Positions 1 through 9,041 of a DNA stretch of 33,922 bases are shown here, in pieces. The notes below the pieces were generated by a model. The model did no database searches, was not told the DNA's origin, and saw only the letters and a program-made list of their open reading frames with translations. The translations under genes and the position numbers were made by a program. Origin of the DNA: Nemertoderma westbladi. Its lineage: Eukaryota > Xenacoelomorpha > Nemertodermatida > Nemertodermatidae. The stretch spans positions 1-33,922 of the forward strand of contig JAUCBJ010006603.1 of the NCBI GenBank assembly GCA_032718475.1, written 5' to 3'. How positions within the stretch are numbered: position 1 is the stretch's first letter; each line of letters opens with the position of its first letter.

Positions 1-133
1 TAATTGGGCATTATTACCCAGTATCCTGTTTATATCTATATTATTATATTGAGAATGGTCCAGTATCATTGGACCAAATCCAAATGTATAATTTGTGTTC
101 AAGCTTTTATATTTAAATAAAATTATTTTCCAG

Positions 134-255
134 GGGCGTCAGCTACACTGGTTTCCCCATTGTAACACTCACACCCGGTTTCTATGGGGATGAATTGGGT
201 ATCAACACAATCTCCTCTATCAAAATCGTGTGCTCAGTAGCTAAAAAAGTGGCAG
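134..255 (+). CDS. Internal exon, probable beta/gamma-crystallin-like segment of a secreted lectin
   Basis: The exon is preceded by a pyrimidine-rich TTTTCCAG acceptor and followed by a CAG|GTTAGT donor. Only one of its three frames is open: it starts with one base completing a codon and ends in phase 1. The 40-residue segment contains TLTPGFYGDE and then INTISSIKIVC. This resembles the end of a beta/gamma-crystallin Greek-key motif, where the consensus (N/D)(N/D)xx(S/T)S precedes a hydrophobic strand; here the first acidic position is Ile. The phase 1 end fits the phase 1 start of the EGF exon at 5727, so both are placed in one gene. Exon status is well supported. Family assignment is tentative because only half a motif is visible; upstream exons are outside the window. 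Confidence 0.6.
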
Positions 256-1649
256 GTTAGTTTATAGTGAATAAGAATCTTGGTGATAAGAAACAAAAAA
301 CTATATTCTGCGATTCTGATGAATTGTGAGTAGAACATTACATTAGGTAGGACAAAATAAAATAAGTAAATTTATCACCTGTGGTAATGTATGATTATAT
401 GTTACGGTAGCGGAGTTGTGTGAATGCGCACCGTACCGTAAGCGGGAACTTGTGCCACTACGCGGCCAGTCAGGTGTGGATGGTTCATACGGTTGAATAA
501 CGAGTTTGATGTTTCTGTAGACTATAATATGTATATTGATCGTTGATAATAATAAAGTAGTAAACGTAACTGAATATTAAACTGATGGTGGATAATAACC
601 GTACTAATTGATTCTTAATGTCTGCTAAGCTAACTGACTGGTACAAATTAGTTCGCTACTTCCTATCTAAATGCTCTAACAACTGTGTAATAATGAGGTC
701 ACAGCATATTATATACTCACAACTAATATCCATACTACCGGCCTTTCCAATCCTGAAGCTCTGATTGGCCCAGCGTTTATGTCAGCTGATTAATGTCCAG
801 CTACCAAACCTGGCTTTCTCTGTAGTTACATGGATACACACCTATTGTTATACATTATTACCTACACTATAATGTACCTGAGCTCCCCATGTCGTTTAAT
901 AGTGATATTGTTCGCCTTACTTGTGTAACAGATTGTAGTGCTGACTAAATCTACCGTTGTTTTGGGTTGCCATAATCTGGGTTGGCTTCCCTTCCGTTGG
1001 CTGCTTTGTTTATTGCTTAAAACTCTCCAGCAACTTAGGTCGCTACGGTAACATGCTAACTCATGATCCACTTTTTAGAGATTTTTCCTTGTAAGTAGAA
1101 GTAAAGATGAGGTCATACCAGATCTACTTTTCTGGCAACCAACATAAGGAAAGCGTAGCCTTTCTTTATTTATCATTGATCAGATGATGACATGGATGAC
1201 CGGCAATATCTATTTCTCTCCTCCCAGATTATACCCGAACCCCCCAAGGTTTAAAAGTTCGAAGGAACCCTTACTTGTTTTCCTGCCTTCTTCAAAATCT
1301 ACTGTCCCATTAATATATATGTGCTTTTCTTATTAGACTCAAACACTAACCTTCCGGGCTTCACCATTAAAAAAACTAAAATATCATTGTAGATGAAGTG
1401 TGTCAAAAACTAGAGTTTACAGTATATCTATATTCTCATATTGTGAACCCAAGATCTTCGCCAGTTTTGGTTGTCTCCCTTGCGTAAACCAATACAATTA
1501 ATAATAGTGAATTAATAGTATTTGGACGTATAGCAACCATTATGTACTGCATAGAATACAGTTTTATGGCGAAGGTACCTCAGCTATTGTATCAAAATAA
1601 AACAATACAATGATTACTTCAATGAATACTTATATTCCATATTCAATAA

Positions 1650-1838
1650 GCTCTTAGGATTTCCAACATTTTACTCTAAGAAATGGATTGGGATACTTCC
1701 TTGAAATCTATAAATGTCAGAACTATAGAAAAGCTAATTCATTTAATTCCTTCAACCCTTTTCCGCTGAGCTATTGATGTTCTATTTGGTGAAAATCAAT
1801 TTTGGCACTATGCCATAGTTTCTCTATGGTAGAAGCGA
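1650..1838 (-). mobile_element. Short, decayed LINE reverse-transcriptase fragment
   Basis: The segment matches part of the LINE remnant at about 3233-3425 in the same orientation. Shared blocks include AAGCTCTTAGGATTT at the left and GAGCTATTG...TCTATTTGGT...AGTTTCTCTATG at the right. Insertions and deletions have destroyed the reading frame. It is an old copy of the same family as the 2221-3735 element. Confidence 0.6.
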
Positions 1839-1904
1839 GGAAATGGGGCAAGGAAATTCATTATAATGATTGAACCAATAGTATACTACTCTATTAATTC
1901 TTTT

Positions 1905-2015
1905 TGGGTCCTACTAAACTCCCAAAAGAACCCAATAGAACCCAAAAGAACCACCCAAAACATAGCCTTCTATATACAGGCCGGCCGTGACATGGCCTAA
2001 ATCACTGAAATTATT
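1905..2015 (+). repeat. CCCAAAAGAA-type short repeat plus SINE-body fragment
   Basis: A degenerate short tandem repeat (CCCAAAAGAACCCAATAGAA, about 1918-1962) runs into CATAGCCTTCTATA...ACAGGCC...CACTGAAATTATT. The same 50-bp block occurs in opposite orientation at about 4365-4415. The same CCCAAAAGAA repeat lies at 4684-4768, next to a tRNA-derived SINE. The association suggests both are pieces of one SINE family. Confidence 0.6.
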
Positions 2016-2083
2016 TTAGGCTAACTTTTTTGATAATACTGTAACAGCCTACAAGCAGACATGCCTGCCTACAATATTGTTAT

Positions 2084-2163
2084 AAGCTAACACTGCAGCA
2101 CTGTATTAATTTCTTACCGTATTAAGCTAACACTGCAGCACTGTATTAATTTCTTACCGTATT
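2084..2163. repeat. Two-copy tandem duplication, 40-bp period
   Basis: The segments 2084-2123 and 2124-2163 are essentially identical (AAGCTAACACTGCAGCACTG followed by TATTAATTTCTTACCGTATT). A perfect two-copy duplication suggests a recent local event. Confidence 0.9.
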
Positions 2164-2220
2164 TATTAGAGTATTGTAAGTTCTATAACAATAATCCCTA
2201 ATATTACTACTACTGTACTA

Positions 2221-3735
2221 CTGTAGGTTGAGCGAACTCGGGCAGTGGAAATTAGATCCTTCCAGGCTTTCCGATTCTCCATAGTTGTCGCAATTTCGTT
2301 TCTCCCAAGTTCAGTATCCCTTTCAAGTTGATCTATATATGTTATGGCCAGTCGTCCACGACTACGCTTTCCATGAGTTGGTTGCCAGAAAAGTATATCT
2401 GGTATGACCTCGTCTTTACTTCACCAGCAGTGTCCACTGAATCTTAATCTGCGTTCACGGAGGGTGGTTGATACAGGTGGTATTGTACCATAAAGCTCGG
2501 CGTTTGTCATGTGTTGTCTCCAGCTGATGTTTAGGGCTGCCCTTAATAGTCTTGTGTAGCAACCATCAATTTGTTGTTCAATGATTTAGTCAGTGTCCAG
2601 GTCTCATCCCCGTATAAAAATACACTTTCCACTGTGGCTCGAAAGAACTTAGTCTTCAGGTGCCTGGAGAAATCTGATTTCCAGATGGTATCCATTTTTG
2701 ATAGAGCTACCCAAGCCTTTGCTTTCCAAACTTCTATGTCCTTTTTGCTACTCTCTATCCATGATCCAAGGTACTGGAAGTCATCGACCTTCCTTAGTTG
2801 ATTATTATCAATGGTTGTCAAGTTTCCATCAACATTAAAGGTCATGAATTCGGTCTTTGTAGCATTTATATGCAATCCAACCTCTTTAGCAGCCCTCTCC
2901 ACTTTATTTAGTAGAAGCTGTGCATCTGCTAGCGTATTAGAGTGCAGGGCGATGTCATCCGCAAAGTCGGTGTCTGTGACTGTAGTTGCCGGATGTCTAC
3001 TACTTCTGCGTTCTTGAAGTGTGAATCCCAGATCTTCACCCTTTGTGGCCGTCCTCATTGCGTGATCCAGCACAATTACAAATAGTAATGGTGCTAATGT
3101 GTCACCTTTTGCAGTCAGTACACCAGCCAGGATTGAGAAAAACTCAGTTTCACCATCTGGTGAGAGTACCTGCGCTTCTGTGTCACAATATAACAATCCA
3201 ATGCCAGCAACAATTACTTCTGGTATTCTATAAGCTCTTAGGATTTCAAGCATTTTACCTCTATGGATGGAGACGAATGCCTTCTTGAAGGGGAACTGCG
3301 GGGAGATTCTTTTTTGACTTAATTCCTTCAATCAGTCTCCGTAGTGCAAGTATCTGAGCTATTGTTGATCTATTTGGTCGAAATCCATTTTGGCTCTTAC
3401 GCAGTAGTTTCTCTATGTGAGGCCTAATCCTATATAGAATCATTTTATTGTATATTGTGGCAGAAACCACAAGCAGACAGATCCCACGATAGTTTGTTGG
3501 TATACCGAGGTCTCCTTTCTTGTGGAGAGGCTTTATTTCACCTTTAGTCCAAATTGGTGGTGGCTTTTCCCCTTTTACCATCCGGTTGCAAACATTCAAT
3601 AATGGTCTGTTTAGCGCTTTATTATTGGACATGCTTTTAATGCTTCTTTGGACTTCGGCAGTCTGTCGGCAGACTGTTTCTATAGGTATTGTCTTGTCAT
3701 ATATTTTCCTTGTAGGGCTGATAGAGGCCGACTAA
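2221..3735 (-). mobile_element. 5'-truncated, degenerate LINE with reverse transcriptase (family 1)
   Basis: Read on the minus strand, two overlapping open frames (3632-3261 and 3331-2543) give a recognisable non-LTR reverse transcriptase. Visible landmarks are PLHKKGDL and NYRGI, QNGFRPNRST, GDTLAPLLF, the catalytic FADD box at 2965-2954, and the thumb-like region KVDDFQYLGSWI. The C-terminal AGHC-type region continues with breaks to about 2221. The copy is dead: a frameshift near 3300-3330 removes the first catalytic Asp of motif A, leaving FKKAFVS without the preceding VD; the turn before GDTLAP has extra residues; and the 5' half is missing. It differs clearly from the LINE family at 9042 and 18927. 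I cannot assign the clade firmly. Confidence 0.88.
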
Positions 3736-4290
3736 TTAAACCCACTGCCTCGGTTACTCATTTCGTATTTTATGTTTACATTGCGTTTCTGTTACAACAC
3801 GATAGAACCCTTGTGGTTGTGCAGAAACCGCCTATACCAAATACTTCGTGGATGTAAATAATTTGTTATTGATGATTTGTCTAGAATATGCAACTTCTGT
3901 CTCACGCGTACTCAGAAACATCTTCCTGAATAACTGGTCGAAAAAACGAAGCGCTGAGATTGAGGGGAAAGAGTCGCTACTTAAAATCGCCAAGTTGACA
4001 AAATGAAGTCTCTGGTGATCACATGACTAATCCAACTGAATTGTATTACTCCAAACAAACCAGATTATTACTATTTTGCTAATGTTTGTCTTTTTGGGTG
4101 TCTACTAATGGGGCATCAGAAAATAGATGGTGGGATTATTGCTAATACGATAAATATGCAGTTTAAATTTCAGATTTTTGTTTTTTATTTCATCTATATA
4201 ACAGAGTTTAATGGGGGTTTCATTTGAGTTATGGATGTTTGTCGGACAGACCAACAAACAAAAAGTCAGCAAGACAGACTAGATTCCGTC

Positions 4291-4354
4291 AAACATGAAA
4301 CCTAACATCAGAAATGAAATCAGCGACCGGGAAAACCCCCATAGCGAAACTTTA
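4291..4354 (+). repeat. Dispersed repeat, copy 1
   Basis: This block (CAAACATGAAACCTAACATC and following) matches 23784-23849 at most positions, including CATCAGAAATGAAATCA and AAAACCCCCATA. Both copies follow a stretch rich in CAGACAGAC. It looks like part of a dispersed element; no coding potential is seen. Confidence 0.75.
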
Positions 4355-4364
4355 AGTCATCCTG

Positions 4365-4680
4365 CAATAATTTCAGTGTTTAGTCCTTGTCACGGCCTGT
4401 GTATAGAAGGCTATGACCTAAAAGATCCCAATGAATGTGAGAATCTCTTAGGCTCATTAAGCCAAGGAATGCCTGTTCACCACCATGGGTGATTTTCCAC
4501 AGTTTCCCAAGTTGCCTTGGATCGCATTTATCAACCACCGAAGGATGAAAGCCGGGGTTGGGCTAGGTTGCAGCATTTAAAGCACTGTGCCCAAATAGTG
4601 CTGCCCCATCTAGGGATCGAACCAGGGCTCCCTAATTGGAAGCCCAGGAATGTCACCACTAGACCAAGCGGCTTGGTCTA
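4365..4680 (-). mobile_element. tRNA-derived SINE (no ribozyme)
   Basis: On the minus strand the element has a pol III A box (TGGTCTAGTGG, 4666-4656) and B box (GGTTCGATCCC, 4623-4613) 32 bases apart, as in tRNA genes. The bases after the B box do not pair back with the 5' end as an acceptor stem, so it is a tRNA-derived head rather than a tRNA gene. The body continues to about 4365 and shares a 50-bp block with 1961-2015. The plus-strand stretch AGACCAAGCGGCTTGGTCTAG at 4661-4681 is a near palindrome at the head. The left limit is approximate. Confidence 0.72.
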
Positions 4681-4768
4681 GATAGAAAGATCCCAATAGA
4701 ACACAAAAGAACCCAAATGATCCCAAAAACACCCAAAAGAACCCAATAGAACCCAAAAGAACCTAAAT
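4681..4768. repeat. Degenerate short tandem repeat, CCCAAAAGAA/CCCAATAGAA
   Basis: About eight imperfect 9-12-bp units of the type AACCCAAAAG / AACCCAATAG lie directly beside the SINE head. The same units occur at 1918-1962. Confidence 0.75.
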
Positions 4769-5726
4769 TTGTTATGAACATTAGATTTTACCTCCAAATC
4801 TGCTGCAGATTTCCTTTTGCGTAGATTTTCTGCCACTTGTGCTTGAATCTATTCTTCGAATTAACTAACCTGACTCTTATAATCCGAAATCCGAAAGAAT
4901 AATGTAAATGCAAAGGTAAAATACAAAGTTAAAATGCATTCTAATAAGGATAACTGGCCAGTCTGGTCCACTACATGTTCAATCTGTGGGAAACTGGGTC
5001 ATAAGTAAGTAGTTGTCCCAGCCAGTCTGCACCTTAAAAACCTAGTGGAGAAAATGGACGAGTTTAAACAATTATTGCCAGGATCTCAACATCCAATATC
5101 AACAGTATGGACAATCGATATGACATGTAAACTCTCGCACATTTCAATCACAATTGAGAAAATCCCTCCTCGTCATCAGTAAGGTATATCGCGTGCTTCC
5201 TGAAAGCTCATCGCGTGATACACAATTCGCAAAACCTAGGGGTAAAGGCTGTAAATCTTTGTACTGCATCACGTTTAAATCCTCTACCTAGGTTTATCTT
5301 ACAGACTATTGGGAGGTTTAATGCTGCTGTGTTTACAACAACAATGGTGTTTATGTGACTACTCAAATAATTGCTGTTGTAACAGATGTAGATGGGATGA
5401 TACTGCCATGCTCCATCATTACTGAGTTTGGGATTGTTTCCCAACATCTTCCCCAAGCAAATTGGCTCAGTTCCAATTGCTGCGAGCCAGCAATACCAGA
5501 ATACGTATCCCTCCCTCCACCTGCTTGGCACAGTTGGAACTCAAGCAGAACGCTTAGTTCCTGCATTCCCCCACCAACTGAGCGAGTCATCATCTTCATA
5601 CACACGAGAAATGCAACAGCACAGCAAGTTATTGGATGTGAAACGCCAACGTTTTGTAAAATTATTTGGAATTCAAAGTACTTATATTATTAGAACTAGA
5701 TATTATTTAAAACTGTTTGTTTCTAG

Positions 5727-5849
5727 ACATCAATGAATGCCTTGAAAACGATGATGATTGTAGCATTCATGCAGACTGTATCAATTCTCATGGCAGCTAT
5801 ACTTGTGTGTGTCATTCTGGCTTTCCTGGCGATGGAATCCAATGCATAG
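5727..5849 (+). CDS. Calcium-binding EGF-like exon
   Basis: Acceptor TTTCTAG and donor ATAG|GTTAGT bound a 123-base exon that is phase 1 at both ends, typical of EGF exons. The 40-codon frame starts DINEC and has six cysteines in EGF order. It carries the calcium-binding start (D-I-N-E-C) and the Asp/Asn-hydroxylation pattern C-x-N-x4-Y-x-C-x-C. This is a complete cbEGF domain, found in extracellular proteins, where calcium stiffens links between neighbouring domains. It splices in phase from the exon at 134-255 and into the lectin exon at 18245. No damage is visible in this exon. Confidence 0.93.
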   Translation, partial: TSMNALKTMMIVAFMQTVSILMAAILVCVILAFLAMESNA

Positions 5850-6063
5850 GTTAGTACTAATTTATTCTGCAGATGGATTATTTATTTATTTTATTTAATT
5901 TCAGTATTGTAGTATTTAGAATTGCAGTGCAGCGTACATATACATACAGCATATATAGCATCAATATATACATATATACATATTAAACTACATTGGGAAA
6001 AGGGCAATTTGTACTCAGACCATTATCACTTGCGCGCAGGTGGACTTTCTGGGCAGAGACTTT

Positions 6064-6180
6064 ACGTTCAAACAATGTTAAATATAATTACCCAATATAA
6101 TAGACCAATTAATATTGGTGGATGTTCGAACAATGTTAAACAATCAATTACTCAATAATATAGAACAATCAATATTGGTG
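6064..6180. repeat. Two-copy imperfect tandem duplication, about 58 bp
   Basis: The pattern GTTC-AACAATGTTAAA...CAATATAATAGA-CAAT-AATATTGGTG occurs twice in succession (about 6066-6120 and 6124-6180) with small differences. Confidence 0.75.
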
Positions 6181-6635
6181 CCTGGATGGAGTTTTGAAGG
6201 TGACTAGTCTATCACTCTCTACTGCTATTGGGTGGCGGCCATAGGCTGCGTACTGGGGGGGCCGTTGTAAGGGAAGGGATGTATTGGATAACAATGAACC
6301 CTGTATAGTGCATTGGATCGAGTGTATTGGGCGGATCAAGCAAGGTTTGACACGCCCGCCACGACCAAGGATGTCTGGGTTGGGGCAATAAGTCGTAATA
6401 ATATTCTGAGAATAATATTTTGGTGAATATTTCCGGGATGAATATTGCGTCGAATATTTTGAGATGAATATTACGACTGGATAAGGAAGGGGGGAATAAC
6501 TATATTGTAATTATTTCGTTATTAAAATCAGAGTCCTGAGGAAGTGTATTTTGTATGTTTGCCTACGGAGGAGGCGCGAAAAATCGATTACAAAAATATT
6601 TTTGTTAAGCCAGCATCTCAATGACCAGTTTATAA

Positions 6636-7343
6636 AAATAGGGAGTCTGGGCTGTCCCATGGAATAAAACGGAATCTAAAGGTTCGATTCTCTTTAGAGC
6701 AGCAGTAGAACCAGTACTCGAATATGGGAGTCAATGCTGGCTTCTAACTGCAGAGGATACCAAATTTCTGGATGGCACTTTAACAAGAATGATGTGCCGG
6801 GTTCATTGTGTCAAGTACAATGCACACATCTCCAATCAGACTATATACAACATTGGAGGAAACATCCATTAGTCTTCCTTAGTTTGACACTTGACCTGAA
6901 CCGCCTCCGTTTTGCAGGACATTGCTTTCGCCGTGAGTACCAGTCAGTGCATAATATTGTGCCTTGTCGAATAAATAAACAAGGTGGACAGCCCATGCCT
7001 TTCTTGGGACGCCTGTTAAAGGCGTATCTAAACAATGGCCTTGAAGATGCGAATGATCCAGTAAGCAACCGAGGGTGGACTCTCTATAGCCGAGGGGCAC
7101 TTGTATAATAACTAATAATCACGAACCCCGTCCTCATATAATATAAACCTAACTCTGCAGTAGTCAGTAGTAGTAGTAATAGTAGTTAGTAGTGGTAGTA
7201 AGTAGAATAGCAAATGTCATGGGTGGTAGGGGGATGTGACAGCGCTATTTTGTTGAAAAGCCGGCAAAGCATTATTAATACTGTATATATGTAATACAAA
7301 ATAATGCAGTTGCAATGCAGCATGCTGATAGTAGAAGTAGTAA
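6636..7343 (+). mobile_element. Old 3' fragment of the TAG-tailed LINE (family 2, copy C)
   Basis: From about 6636 the sequence follows the 3' part of the LINE at 10660-11164. Shared stretches include TTTAGAGCAGCAGTAGAACC, the region coding CVKYNAHISNQ, and FAGHCFRRE. It is more diverged than copies A and B and carries stops and frameshifts. About 140 bp of unrelated sequence (about 7068-7207, with TAG/AGT microsatellite) interrupts it, and a smaller insertion lies near 7275-7300. It ends with the family's 3' sequence (GCAATGCAGCATGC) and a TAG-rich tail, showing the same 3' terminus as the younger copies. Confidence 0.85.
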
Positions 7344-8989
7344 TTTTAAAAATAATGGTAATATTACAGTGTTTCTAATATAAGAGCTTTGCTTTATTGG
7401 ACCCTTAGACCCACTAATAAGTCATTTAATGGGCCAGACTGTATCTGATAAAACCCCACATGCTAAAGATAACCCCCTTAATTGTATGTTCTAACCTAAC
7501 TATTGGGTTTCTCAATCTGGCAAAACAACAGATATCAAATTAAATGGTCTAAAATACGATCTACCTCTAAAAATATGTGCCCAAACATATTACACGCTAT
7601 TTTAGATTATATTTAGTCAAAAATTAGATCGCATTACTCAAGATTTCTTAAAATATTCAGTTTTTTTTTCGTTTTTCTCAAAACTACAAAAATCGACTTA
7701 GGGGTTTTGTCGAATTACCGACATTATGCGGTGAACCCCAACAAAACGTGTATTAATATTCCAAGTCTTTAAGAGTCGTTGGAAATTCAGTTGGTGGTTG
7801 CTGAGGGTATACTTACTTAGTTGCTACAAGTAAGGCAATGTGCATATGCATTGTGTCCCATTTAATGGCAACTTAGCAGAAAATTTGCTACCAGTTGGCA
7901 GGTTGTAACCCAAAGGTTACAATGGTAGTGAATGGGTAGACTCCAATCATGTATCCCTGACATAGAAAAAGTTTGGGTACGAATTGTCGGAGTCTGAATT
8001 GTCTGGGTCCAATATGAAACCGGATAATTTGAATACATAAATTTGGATTCAAAAATATTGATTTTTAAAAATAATCACAAAATTCTATATCCTCTTCGAA
8101 TGTCGATTTTATTCGAGAACAAAATGATATAAAAACACTCAACAACACTTTCGTTAAAAAAAATAGCTGTTTAATAAATAAGAACCATATATAAAATTAT
8201 TTGCCTATTATAAGTCTTTTTCGGGTATTTCCTATGTTATATGGGCCGATTCAGGGCGTTTTCCTCTGATCGGTAATCGTCGATACAAACAGAACACAGA
8301 ATATCCAACAGTTTTAATGCCAAAGCATGATGGGATGGAGTAGTAAACAACTCTACTACACTAGGCCTACTAAGTCTTCCTCTGTATTCTCGGAATGTTT
8401 AGTGAGTTTTATGTTTTACATCTTATTTTGAGACTTTAACTGTTAAGGATAAATAAATATAAAATTTTCCTGTTCTTACTGATATATTTCGCATAATTTA
8501 TTTATCAAAATAAAATTTTCCTGTATGGCAATGGATGTTGTCTAAGATATAGGTCGAAATTAAAAAATTGGAGATATCTCGTGAAAGTCATAAGAGATTG
8601 GGTTTGTGGTGGAGCAATTTGTTTTTGTTACCGTCTTATCATTCTAAAAGCAGCTGCATTCCAGTAAACTGACTATACATAGTGACGCACCAGCCCAGAT
8701 ATATCCGGATACTCCTTGGAATTAAACAAATCGCGACTACAGAGGTTTTGGTCGACAATCCTAGACGAACCTGCTTGTCATGGATACAGTGCCATTCGGT
8801 GTATTTATTATAGGAAGGGATCTAGGGGTCTTATCCTCGAGTGATAAGTTTATTTTACCGAAAATAACTTATCTTTTATTGGCGCAATTGTAGGACTAAT
8901 CCCATGACATGCGTACTTTTTAACCGGGTATTGTACAAATTTGGGAATCGCGTATTTTTTCTTGAAATTAATATCTCATATCTCTCCAA

Positions 8990-9032
8990 ACCACGTACGC
9001 GTTTCGACCTTACTGGGTCTCATCAGCGTGGT
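8990..9032 (-). ncRNA. Type I hammerhead ribozyme, unit 1
   Basis: On the minus strand the order is ACCACG, CTGATGA, GACC-CAGTAA-GGTC (4-bp stem II, 6-nt loop), GAA, a minimal helix III (AC-GC-GT), A17 and CGTGGT. Stem I pairs ACCACG with CGTGGT (6 bp). All invariant core bases (CUGAUGA, GAA, the A15.1-U16.1 pair) are present and the cleavage triplet is GUA. The very short helix III is typical of hammerheads in retroelements. The copy is intact; the LINE insertion begins 9 bases to the right on the plus strand. Confidence 0.93.
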
Positions 9033-9041
9033 GTCGGATTC

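Larger units (their letters stand above)
256..5726 (+). other. Intron of the lectin gene, filled with repeats
   Basis: This 5.5-kb interval runs from the GTTAGT donor to the TTTCTAG acceptor. It contains LINE fragments (1650-1838 and 2221-3735), a 40-bp tandem duplication, a tRNA-derived SINE and short CCCAAAAGAA-type repeats, annotated separately. In 256-1640, 3736-4280 and 4770-5200 I see only AT-rich DNA without supported genes. Several overlapping open frames at 5205-5700 are discussed as a finding. Confidence 0.6.

Noticed and set aside
862-1071. 69-codon minus-strand ORF in the first intron
   Set aside because: No family resemblance or splice context; expected by chance.
8904-9041. ATG at 8904 as the true start of the 739-codon LINE protein
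   Set aside because: The first 46 codons are hammerhead-repeat sequence. The LINE starts at 9042 by the target duplication and by comparison with copy A.
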